A DNA stretch of 45,127 bases from CAZLAK01 sp964557545 (lineage in GTDB: Bacteria > Bacillota > Desulfotomaculia > Desulfotomaculales > Pelotomaculaceae), in assembly GCA_964557545.1 (NCBI GenBank), contig CAZLAK010000017.1, positions 1-45,127 of the forward strand, given 5' to 3'. Of the stretch, positions 38,077 to 45,127 are shown in pieces; position 1 is the stretch's first letter; every line of letters starts with the position of its first letter. A model generated the notes under the pieces. That model had not been told where the DNA came from. It did no database searches and saw only the letters and a list, made by a program, of their open reading frames with translations. A program made the translations under genes and the position numbers.

Positions 38077-40242
38077 GTGGCCCGCACAAATTTTAAGCAG
38101 CAGATTGCTGCTGCCCTGGCCAACGAAAACCTGGCCCGTGCGCTTTCCCGCTTTGCCAGTGATTACGTGGTTTCCCGGGAGAGGATATACAGCCAAAAGG
38201 ATTTTGGGGCCCTAAGAGAAGAAATATTCGAAGCCAAACGCCGGGCGGCAAACCATATGGAAGAGCTGGCGGCACGCTTTGCTGAAGCAGTAAGCGCCAA
38301 AGGGGCAAAGGTCTTCTACGCGACATCGGCCCGGGAAGCCAGCAATTACATTGTCAAGCTGGCGGCCGAGCGCGGCGTGAAAACAGTTGTGAAGTCGAAA
38401 TCTATGGCCAGTGAGGAAATACACCTCAACGAAAGCCTGGCCGAGGCCGGCGTAGAAGTTGTGGAAACCGACCTGGGGGAAAGGATTATCCAGCTTTGCG
38501 GCCAGCGGCCTTCCCACATGGTTATGCCGGCTATTCACATGACCAGGCAGGAAGTGGCTGGTATTTTTTCCCGTGAAGGCGGGGAAAATTTACCGCCGGA
38601 CGATATAGGCCGTTTGGTTAAAGTGGCCAGAGAAAGGCTGCGCCAAAAGTTTTTAACGGCCGACATGGGCATTTCCGGGGCGAATATTGCCGTAGCCGAA
38701 ACGGGTACGGTGATCATGGTGACTAATGAAGGTAACGGAAGGCTCACCACCACGCTGCCGCCGCTGCACGTCATTGTCGTCGGTTTAGAAAAGCTGGTAG
38801 AAAAATTCGAAGATGCCGTTCCGATTTTAGAAGCCCTGCCCCGCAGTGCTACCGCCCAGGCTATTACCAGTTATGTAACTTTTATTACCGGCACTTCCGA
38901 GGCCGTAGACCTGGACGGCAACATGGCGGTTAAAGAATTGCACGTTGTCCTGCTGGACAACGGCCGCAAAGAGTTGAGCCGCGACCCGGTATTTAAAGAA
39001 GCGCTGCAGTGCATACGCTGTGCTTCCTGCCTAAATGTCTGTCCGGTGTTCCAGCAAATTGGCGGTCACGTTTTTGGGCACGTTTATACCGGCGGAATTG
39101 GCACCATTTTGACCGCCTTCTTCCACGGTTTGGAGGCGAGCGAAAAAATACAGTCCCTGTGTATCGGATGTGAGCGCTGTAAAGAATTTTGTCCGGGTAA
39201 AATAGACATCCCGCGGCTGATCCTACAGCTTCGAAAGAGAGTGGTAGATAAAAAGGGCCTGCCGCTTTTTACCCGTCTGGTTTTAAAAGGGGTTTTGCCG
39301 CGCCAAAAGCTGTTCCACGGAGCTCTGCGCTTGGCATCCCGCACCCAGGGCCCGCTGGTAAATAAAAAGAAGGGCACCATAGACCTGCCGCCGTTTTTGG
39401 GCGGAGGCAAGCTTTTGGACCTGCCCAGCTTGGCCTCCCGGCCGCTTAGGGTCAGGGCGGGCCAGAGTGCCGCGTATCAGCTGCAAACGGCTGCCGGTAA
39501 AAAGCGGGTAGGGTTCTTTGCCGGTTGTCTTGTTGATTTTGTTTACCCGGAAATTGGTGAGTCAGTTGAAAAGGTGCTCCGGGCAGCTGGATTTGAGTAT
39601 GTTTTCCTGCCCGGACAGACCTGTTGCGGCTACCCGGCGCGCCAGATGGGCGATCCCGCGACCATGATGAAACTGGCCCGGCAAAACCTCTTGGCGGTAA
39701 AAGATGCCAAAATTGAGTACCTGGTGACCCCGTGTCCTACGTGCACGCACGCCTTAAAAAACGTCTACCCGTCCCTTTTAAAAGAAGACGCCCTTTACGG
39801 GGAGCTCGCTCAAAAGACGGCACAGGCCGTACACGACTTTGCAGATTTTATTTACCGCAACATAGGTAAAGAAAAAGACTTGCCGTTTAAGCCTTTAAAG
39901 AAAAAAGTGACTTACCACGATTCCTGCCACTTAAAGCGGAGCCTGGGTGTTTTTGAGCAGCCCAGAGAGCTTTTAAAACTGGCAGGTGCGGATTTCCGAG
40001 AAATGAACGGCGCCGATGAGTGCTGCGGGTTTGGCGGTTCTTACCTCATCAAGTACCCAGAGATTTCTGGTAAAATACTGGATAAAAAGTTGAAAAATAT
40101 ATTGGACAGCGGGGCCGAACTGGTGGCTGTCGAGTGTCCGGGCTGCCTTATGCAGCTCAATAGGGGCCTGGCAGGAAAAGCAAATAAAGGTGTAGAAGTA
40201 AAATTTTTAGCCAGCTTGCTTGCCGAAAGCCTTTGCCGGTAA
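38077..40242 (+). CDS. LutB-LutA fusion: LUD domain, two 4Fe-4S clusters and CCG domains
   Basis: A 721-residue protein joining LutB (LUD domain, residues 1-300, plus bacterial ferredoxin-like motifs at Cys312/315/318/322 and Cys362/365/368/372) to LutA (two CCG cysteine-rich repeats: FFAGCLVDFVYPE with CCGYPARQ, and YHDSCHLKRS with CCGFGGSY and CPGCLMQL). In Bacillus these are separate proteins. I chose GTG 38077 with GGGAGGTG nine bases upstream; ATG 38053 overlaps lutC and lacks a site. With LutC it should oxidise lactate to pyruvate. It is the last gene before a terminator. Confidence 0.92.
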   Translation: MARTNFKQQIAAALANENLARALSRFASDYVVSRERIYSQKDFGALREEIFEAKRRAANHMEELAARFAEAVSAKGAKVFYATSAREASNYIVKLAAERGVKTVVKSKSMASEEIHLNESLAEAGVEVVETDLGERIIQLCGQRPSHMVMPAIHMTRQEVAGIFSREGGENLPPDDIGRLVKVARERLRQKFLTADMGISGANIAVAETGTVIMVTNEGNGRLTTTLPPLHVIVVGLEKLVEKFEDAVPILEALPRSATAQAITSYVTFITGTSEAVDLDGNMAVKELHVVLLDNGRKELSRDPVFKEALQCIRCASCLNVCPVFQQIGGHVFGHVYTGGIGTILTAFFHGLEASEKIQSLCIGCERCKEFCPGKIDIPRLILQLRKRVVDKKGLPLFTRLVLKGVLPRQKLFHGALRLASRTQGPLVNKKKGTIDLPPFLGGGKLLDLPSLASRPLRVRAGQSAAYQLQTAAGKKRVGFFAGCLVDFVYPEIGESVEKVLRAAGFEYVFLPGQTCCGYPARQMGDPATMMKLARQNLLAVKDAKIEYLVTPCPTCTHALKNVYPSLLKEDALYGELAQKTAQAVHDFADFIYRNIGKEKDLPFKPLKKKVTYHDSCHLKRSLGVFEQPRELLKLAGADFREMNGADECCGFGGSYLIKYPEISGKILDKKLKNILDSGAELVAVECPGCLMQLNRGLAGKANKGVEVKFLASLLAESLCR

Positions 40243-40250
40243 GTTTTACA

Positions 40251-40293
40251 GGGGGCCTTGGGTTTTGTTTTAAACCTCGAACGGCCCCCTTTT
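40251..40293 (+). terminator. Terminator of the acs-lut operon
   Basis: GGGGGCC (40251-40257) pairs with GGCCCCC (40283-40289); the loop can form an inner GGTTT/AAACC stem. TTTT follows. It lies nine bases after the lutBA stop. Confidence 0.88.
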
Positions 40294-40335
40294 ATCCCTT
40301 AGGTTTTCGGCAGTATTTGCGGAGGTATTAAAAAA

Positions 40336-41031
40336 GTGAACTTAAAGCCGGTAAAGACCAAGAAAGTTTATGAAGAAATAATTGAGCAGGTAAAAAGCTT
40401 AATTATTGAGGGTGTGCTAAAGCCGGGGGACCGGCTTATTCCGGAGAGGGAAATGGCAGACAAATTGAGGGTGGGCCGTTCTGCCGTGCGGGAGGCCTAC
40501 CGCGCCCTGGAGGCTATGGGGCTCATTGAGATAAGACAGGGCGAAGGCACCTTTATAAAAGATGTCAACACCGATCACCTGGCACAGGCACTGGCTTTAG
40601 TGCTGGCCACGGAGAAAGACGCCATGCTCGAACTTCTAGAGTTGAGAAAAATCATCGAGGTAGGCGCCTCTGGACTGGCTGCTCTGCGCTGCACAGGTGA
40701 AGAATTAGAGAAAATGGAGAGGGCGCTGGCCCAGATGGAAAAAGACATCGAAGCGGGTGAACTGGGCCAGAAGGCAGACTGGCAGTTTCACTACGCCGTC
40801 GCCGAAGCCACCCGCAATTCCCTGATCGTGCGGCTGATGGACTCTTTAAAAGAAATCATGAGCGTGCTGCAGGAAAAGGCCAGGGAAGAGCTCTACCAAA
40901 CGCCCGGCACCCCCCAAAGGCTGTTAAAAGAGCACCGTGCCATCTATGAGGCCATAAAAAGCGGCCAGGACAAAGCGGCTCAAAAAGCGATGTACGAGCA
41001 TTTAGACCGAGTAGAAAAATCCCTCCTCTGA
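40336..41031 (+). CDS. FadR-type GntR-family regulator 1
   Basis: A 231-residue regulator: winged HTH (residues 1-75; REMADKLRVGRSAVREAYRA, then GLIEIRQGEGTFIKD) and a helical FCD ligand domain (ELLELRKIIEVGASGLAA, WQFHYAVAEATRNSLIVRL). GGAGG precedes the GTG start. FCD proteins commonly sense lactate or other small acids. It is convergent with a paralogue; the best target is the TGGTCATACCA site at 34063. Confidence 0.92.
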   Translation: MNLKPVKTKKVYEEIIEQVKSLIIEGVLKPGDRLIPEREMADKLRVGRSAVREAYRALEAMGLIEIRQGEGTFIKDVNTDHLAQALALVLATEKDAMLELLELRKIIEVGASGLAALRCTGEELEKMERALAQMEKDIEAGELGQKADWQFHYAVAEATRNSLIVRLMDSLKEIMSVLQEKAREELYQTPGTPQRLLKEHRAIYEAIKSGQDKAAQKAMYEHLDRVEKSLL

Positions 41032-41050
41032 TACGGGCAAGGAGTTGCTT

Positions 41051-41761
41051 TTAACCGTAAATGCGCTCCAGCTCGGTTAAAACTTTTTGGATGTGTTTAG
41101 ACATAATTTTTTTGGCTTCTTTATCGTTTTTAGATTTGATGGCTTTGTATATCTGGCGGTGCTCCTCCAACAGCCGCCGGGGGGTGCTGGAGGGGGATTG
41201 AAGCCAGAGATTTCTCGTAATTCTTAAGGTCTGGTTCATGGTATCGTAGATGGTATTCATGACCCTTAAGAGTAAGGGGTTTTGGGTTGCCTCAATAATG
41301 CTGTAGTGGAATTTCAGATCGGACTCGTCACCCGGGGCGCCTTCTGCCAGATCGGTTTCCATTTGGGCCAGGGCTTCTTCCATTTTCTTTAGATTTTCCG
41401 GCGTGGCTCTTTCTGCGGCCAGGCCGGCGGCTTCTATTTCTAAGCCCCTGCGCACTTCCATAATATCGCGTATCTTTTCTTTTTCTAAGATTAGGGCAAA
41501 GGAAAGCGATTCTAAAATGTCGTTGGGGTTGGAGTGGCGTACAAAAGCACCGCCTCCCGGGCGCACCTCCAAAAGCCCGGCCATGTCCAGGGCGCAAAGG
41601 GCCTCCCTTACCGAGGTGCGGCTGACCTGAAACATTTCAGACAGCTCTTTTTCCGAAGGCAGCTTATCGCCGGGTTTTAAATTGCCGCTGACTATTAAAT
41701 TTTTAATTTGCTCTACAATGGTTTCGTAGATGCGTTTAGTTTTTATGGGCTGGAGTTCCAT
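41051..41761 (-). CDS. FadR-type GntR-family regulator 2
   Basis: A 236-residue paralogue of the neighbouring regulator: winged HTH (KELSEMFQVSRTSVREALCA, then GLLEVRPGGGAFV) and FCD domain (IMEVRRGLEIEAAGLAAERA, KFHYSIIEATQNPLLLRVM). AAAGGG precedes the ATG. It is convergent with regulator 1 (19-base gap) and has its own promoter, next to the glcF end. Separate control of the lut and glcDF operons by the two paralogues is a reasonable guess. Confidence 0.92.
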   Translation of the reverse strand: MELQPIKTKRIYETIVEQIKNLIVSGNLKPGDKLPSEKELSEMFQVSRTSVREALCALDMAGLLEVRPGGGAFVRHSNPNDILESLSFALILEKEKIRDIMEVRRGLEIEAAGLAAERATPENLKKMEEALAQMETDLAEGAPGDESDLKFHYSIIEATQNPLLLRVMNTIYDTMNQTLRITRNLWLQSPSSTPRRLLEEHRQIYKAIKSKNDKEAKKIMSKHIQKVLTELERIYG

Positions 41762-41797
41762 GTGTTACCCTTTCACAGTTAAGCTGTTTTTGTTACA

Positions 41798-41827
41798 ATT
41801 ATACATTGGCCAAATATAAACAATCAA
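41798..41827 (-). promoter_or_regulatory. Promoter of FadR-type regulator 2
   Basis: Read on the reverse strand: TTGATT (41827-41822), an 18-base spacer and a perfect TATAAT (41803-41798). The palindrome TTGGCCAA lies in the spacer at 41806-41813 and could be an operator. Confidence 0.7.
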
Positions 41828-41864
41828 TTCAGATTATTTTATTTTTTGCAGCGCAAAAGAGAAG

Positions 41865-41897
41865 TTGGGGGCGCGGATCTCAAGCACCGCGCCCCAA
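41865..41897 (-). terminator. Terminator of lctP-glcD-glcF enclosing the glcF stop codon
   Basis: GGGGCGCGG (41868-41876) pairs with CCGCGCCCC (41887-41895), extended by TT/AA. The glcF stop at 41880-41882 lies in the loop. On the reverse strand a CTTCTCTTTT tract follows. Confidence 0.75.
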
Positions 41898-43151
41898 TGA
41901 CATGGCCAAAAGTTCGGCAGTGTGGAGGATACGGAGTTTTTTTCCTTCACGGGCCATGCCGTCGGCCAGCTGCATCCGGCAGGCACTGCAGCCGGTGACC
42001 ACAGCTTCTGCTCCTGTGTTATCGATATCGGAGATCTTATGTTTTAAAATTTTTAGCGAGAGATCGTAGTGAGTAATGTTGAAGGAGCCGGCGTTGCCGC
42101 AGCAGCGGCTGGGTTCTTTTAGGGGCACAAACGTCAGCCCCGGTATTTTTTTGAAAAGCGCCGGCGGCTCGTTTACCACTCCCATTCCCCTCCCCAGGTG
42201 GCACGGTTCGTGGTAAGTCACGGTCATGCCGATCTCCTTTAGATGTGGGCGGCCGCTTAAGACGTACTCACACGCGATTTGGGCGATGTCGTATGTTTTG
42301 GAGGCAATTTCGGCAGCCCTGGCCGCGTACGATGCCTGGCCGTCTAAAAGTTCGGGGTATTTCTTTTTAAAAGATTCTCCGCATGTGCCGCAGGCCGTAA
42401 CGATGACATCGGCTTTGATGTTAGAAAAAATATCTACGTGGGATTGGGCCAGGACTTCGGCGGCATCCACCACCCCGTTTAAGGAGAGGGGGGCTCCGCA
42501 GCAGTGCTGTTCTTTGGGTATAATAACATTGAAACCGCATGCAGTAAGGATCTCCACCACAGCAAAAAGAGTCTTAGGGTAAACGTAATTGCCCAGGCAG
42601 CCGGTAAAGACGGCTGCTGTTTTTTGGGCGCCGGGCACGGAAATGTATTCCGGATGGGTGTCACGAAAAGGTTTAGCCGTAAACGGGGGTATCAGGCGGC
42701 GGCCGTCTGTACCTAGAGAAAAGCGCAACAGGTGCCCCCCCAAGGGGTGATTTTTTAAAAACAAAGGTTTGGTTCTGGCGGCTGCTTTAATAAACAGGTC
42801 TAACATGCGCTGGTTTTTTAAAGCAACCGCCATAACTTTTTTAAGGGCCGGAGCGCCGCCATCCCTTACCAGGGCGGCGCGGGCGGACAGGAGTATTTCG
42901 TCGACCTTCACCCCGCAGGGGCAGCTGGCGTTGCAGGCATAACAGGTCATGCACTCCAGGCGCTCGGCTAAAGCCGGGCTGTAAGGAAGGCTGCCTTCTA
43001 AAACGGCTTTGGCCAGGCGTATGCGACCGCGAGCCACGTTGGACTCACTTTTGGTTTCCCGGTAATAGGGGCACTGGGCCTGGCAGTTGCCGCACCGCAT
43101 GCAGTTGGCTATTTCACTTTCAACCAAAGAGAGGTCGTGAAAGTAGCTCAC
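41880..43151 (-). CDS. glcF: Glycolate/D-lactate oxidase iron-sulfur subunit, GlcF-like
   Basis: A 423-residue Fe-S protein. Two N-terminal 4Fe-4S motifs (Cys17/20/23/27 and Cys67/70/73/77, the second followed by PCGV) precede two CCG domains (FTGCLGNYVYPKT with CCGAPLSL; YHEPCHLGRGMGV with CCGNAGSFN and CSACRMQL). It passes electrons from the GlcD flavoprotein. The GTG start overlaps the glcD stop by four bases, so the two are translationally coupled. It ends the reverse operon. Confidence 0.92.
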   Translation of the reverse strand: MSYFHDLSLVESEIANCMRCGNCQAQCPYYRETKSESNVARGRIRLAKAVLEGSLPYSPALAERLECMTCYACNASCPCGVKVDEILLSARAALVRDGGAPALKKVMAVALKNQRMLDLFIKAAARTKPLFLKNHPLGGHLLRFSLGTDGRRLIPPFTAKPFRDTHPEYISVPGAQKTAAVFTGCLGNYVYPKTLFAVVEILTACGFNVIIPKEQHCCGAPLSLNGVVDAAEVLAQSHVDIFSNIKADVIVTACGTCGESFKKKYPELLDGQASYAARAAEIASKTYDIAQIACEYVLSGRPHLKEIGMTVTYHEPCHLGRGMGVVNEPPALFKKIPGLTFVPLKEPSRCCGNAGSFNITHYDLSLKILKHKISDIDNTGAEAVVTGCSACRMQLADGMAREGKKLRILHTAELLAMSLGRGA

Positions 43152-44545
43152 TTTTCACCCCCCCCAAAGGGTACCAGCTTGCCGGGGTTTAAAATGTATT
43201 CGGGGTCGAGTGCTTCTTTTATTTTTTTCAGTACATTTACCCCGCTCATTCCTATTTCCCAGGGAAGGTAGCGCGCTTTAGCCATACCGATGCCGTGTTC
43301 TCCGCTCAAGGTGCCGCCCAAAGAGAGGGCTGCCTTAAATATTTCGTCAACTGCCTTGTGCACCCGCTCCATTTCATCTTTATCCCTGGCATCGGTCAGG
43401 ATGGTGGGGTGCAGGTTGCCGTCGCCGGCGTGCCCAAAGGTGCCGATGGTGAGGTTGTAGCGCCTGCCGATGTCCTGAATGGCCAGCAGCATTTCCGTTA
43501 TTTTGCTGCGGGGCACTGTGGCGTCTTCTAAGATGGTGGTGGGTCGCTTTTGGGCCAGCGCCGGCAGGGCTTCGCGCCTGGCCGCCCAGAGCTGGCTGCG
43601 CTCCTGCTCGTCGGCAGCCACTCTAATTTCCCCGCCGTTTTTAGTGACTACTTCCTGGACGATGGCCGCCTCCCTCTGTACAACCTCCGGGATACCGTCG
43701 ACTTCAATGAGGAGAATGGCTTCGGCTTCGGTTGGCAGGCCGGCGTGAGTATGGTTTTCCACCGTTTCCATAGTCACCTTATCCATTATTTCCATAGTGG
43801 CCGGTATGACCTTGTTCTTGATGATGCCTTCGATGGTGCGCCCGGCACTGGCCAGGTCTTTAAATACGGCCGACATGGTTATTTTGGCTTCGGGCGCCGG
43901 GATGAGGCGGACGGTGATTTCAGTAATAATTCCCAGCGTTCCTTCCGATCCGGTAAAAAGGCGGACCATGTCGTAGGCGGTGACGTTTTTCACCGTTTTA
44001 CCGCCGAAGCGGGCCACTTCCCCGCTGGCCAGCACTACTTCCAATCCCATAACGTAATCCCTGGTAACCCCGTATTTAAGCCCTCTCAACCCCCCTGAGC
44101 ATTCGGCCACACTCCCGCCCATGGTGGCAGTGGCCATTGAGCCGGGATCGGGGGGGTAGATGAGGCCGTAGGGCGCTACGGCCTCGTTGAGGCTCTGGAT
44201 GATCACCCCGGGCTGAACTACGGCAACCAGGTTTTCCGGATCTATTTCAATAATTTTGTTCATTTTTACGGTACAGAGCACTATCCCGCCGTGCAGGGGC
44301 ACGGTTCCCCCGCTCAAGTTGGTGCCAGACCCGCGCGGGTAAACCGGTACTTTGTTTTGGGCCGCCAGCCTGACTACCGCGGCCACCTGCTCCGTAGTGT
44401 GCGGGGTTACGAGCACGTCGGGGGTGCGCTCGGGCAGGCCGGCAGTAGCGTCAAAGGAGTAACAAATTAAATCTTCTTTAGACGTTACTACATTCTCTTT
44501 CCCTAATAGGTCGATTAAGGCCCGGATGAGACCATCTTTGGACAT
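43148..44545 (-). CDS. glcD: FAD-linked glycolate/D-lactate dehydrogenase, GlcD-like
   Basis: A 465-residue flavoprotein of the PCMH/GlcD family. The FAD-binding YPRGSGTNLSGGTVPLHGG motif, VQPGVIIQSLNEAVAPYGL, YPPDPGSMATATMGG and the C-terminal GTFGHAGDGNLHPTIL and LSGEHGIGMAKA are present. Position next to a lactate permease favours D-lactate over glycolate as substrate; sequence alone cannot decide. The ATG lies 19 bases after the permease stop. Confidence 0.93.
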   Translation of the reverse strand: MSKDGLIRALIDLLGKENVVTSKEDLICYSFDATAGLPERTPDVLVTPHTTEQVAAVVRLAAQNKVPVYPRGSGTNLSGGTVPLHGGIVLCTVKMNKIIEIDPENLVAVVQPGVIIQSLNEAVAPYGLIYPPDPGSMATATMGGSVAECSGGLRGLKYGVTRDYVMGLEVVLASGEVARFGGKTVKNVTAYDMVRLFTGSEGTLGIITEITVRLIPAPEAKITMSAVFKDLASAGRTIEGIIKNKVIPATMEIMDKVTMETVENHTHAGLPTEAEAILLIEVDGIPEVVQREAAIVQEVVTKNGGEIRVAADEQERSQLWAARREALPALAQKRPTTILEDATVPRSKITEMLLAIQDIGRRYNLTIGTFGHAGDGNLHPTILTDARDKDEMERVHKAVDEIFKAALSLGGTLSGEHGIGMAKARYLPWEIGMSGVNVLKKIKEALDPEYILNPGKLVPFGGGEK

Positions 44546-44564
44546 GGTTAGCCCCCCAGTGCTT

Positions 44565-45127
44565 TTAAGCTTTCTGCTCTTGCAAAGCCCTGGCGTTGCC
44601 CTGGCGGTAAGCTATGGCAGCCAGTATTACGATGAAAGCGCCGGTTGCCAGCAGGATAGTTGTTCCGCCGCTGGTAGCTTGAGCTGCTGCTGCCGCCGCT
44701 GCCACGGCCGCCGGGATCATGCCCGGGAAGAGGTAGGCCTGAGCCAGGGCAATGAGGGCAATTAATACGGTAAAGAACAAGCTGTGCGGCAGGGTGAAGC
44801 GGAAGAGGTCGCCCTCGCGCCCCACCAGACCGGTAGAAGAGGTGCCGACGACAATGCTCTGCGGCGAGATCATTTTGGCAGCCACGCCGCCGGAAGAGTT
44901 GGTGGCCACAGTGAGTACGGGGTTTATGCCCATAGATTCGGCCGTTACTTTTTGCATGCTGCAGAACAGGGCGTTGGAAGAAGTGTCGCTGCCGGTGATA
45001 AATACCCCAAGCCAGCCTAAGAATGCAGAGAGGAACGGGAAGGCGGCCCCGGTAATGGTAAAGGCTTTACCCAGCGTAGTGGTCATGCCCGACCAGTTAG
45101 AAACGTAGGCAAAGCCGAGAACGCAGG
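44565..45127 (-). CDS. lctP: L-lactate permease family transporter, C-terminal part (5' end outside window)
   Basis: About 187 residues of an LctP/LldP carrier. The frame is open through the window edge; the ATG at 45086 is internal. FAYVSNWSGM, FLGWLGVFITGSDTSSNALF, ATNSSGGVAAKMISPQS and three further hydrophobic segments match the C terminus of lactate permeases. An Ala-rich helix (AAVAAAAAAAQA) separates the last two TM segments. It is the first gene of the operon with glcD and glcF and imports lactate or glycolate. Confidence 0.93.
   Translation of the reverse strand, partial: CVLGFAYVSNWSGMTTTLGKAFTITGAAFPFLSAFLGWLGVFITGSDTSSNALFCSMQKVTAESMGINPVLTVATNSSGGVAAKMISPQSIVVGTSSTGLVGREGDLFRFTLPHSLFFTVLIALIALAQAYLFPGMIPAAVAAAAAAAQATSGGTTILLATGAFIVILAAIAYRQGNARALQEQKA

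Noticed and set aside
1..45127. tRNA, rRNA, CRISPR arrays, insertion sequences, attachment sites
   Set aside because: None could be recognised by eye on either strand; no transposase or integrase product is seen.

Overview
The window looks like a chromosomal segment of a spore-forming anaerobic Firmicute of the class Clostridia. A Desulfotomaculum/Pelotomaculum/Moorella-like lineage is my inference; no rRNA or other marker gene is present to fix it. The grounds are a CotF-type spore coat gene pair, several copper-amine-oxidase-N-like 'stalk' proteins, a fused ADP-forming acyl-CoA synthetase, LUD-domain lactate genes, high GC in core genes and very frequent TTG/GTG start codons behind strong Shine-Dalgarno sites.

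Bases 1-18795 are a dense, all-forward housekeeping block. It holds the end of a purine operon (purN-purH-purD), two small spore-coat genes closed by a terminator, and a TrpR-like repressor gene (yerC family) heading a histidine operon (hisD-C-B-H-A-F-I-E). After that come pcrA, a putative lipid II flippase (amj), ligA and the gatCAB amidotransferase operon. A palindrome lies over the promoter of the yerC-his unit. A pair of mutually exclusive hairpins precedes hisH.

Bases 18796-28700 are an accessory region, mostly reverse strand. It has an AT-rich secreted stalk/NPCBM gene, an orphan MNT-type nucleotidyltransferase, and a three-gene membrane operon (zinc-ribbon protein, LemA, DUF2207 with an inserted zinc ribbon). 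Two further stalk proteins follow, one with what looks like a caspase-fold His/Cys dyad. There is also an unannotated 55-residue ORF with a near-perfect ribosome binding site, a small PH-like protein, and a 514-residue HTH protein divergent from it across a cluster of TTGTC half-sites. This is the least explained part of the window.

Bases 28702-32823 are a three-gene carbohydrate unit: a free CBM25-like starch-binding protein, a GT4 glycosyltransferase, and a nucleotidyltransferase fused to a degenerate phosphomannomutase.

Bases 32862-45127 form a 2-hydroxyacid (lactate/glycolate) catabolic island. It contains an FMN-dependent hydroxyacid oxidase-like gene, a forward operon (ADP-forming acyl-CoA synthetase, a P-loop/DRTGG protein, LutC, a LutB-LutA fusion), and two convergent FadR-type regulators. 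A reverse operon (lactate permease, GlcD, GlcF) runs off the right edge. A TGGT-NNN-ACCA FadR-type operator sits just downstream of the -10 of the acyl-CoA synthetase promoter. Together the genes suggest lactate uptake, oxidation to pyruvate by two enzyme systems, and ATP recovery from an acyl-CoA.
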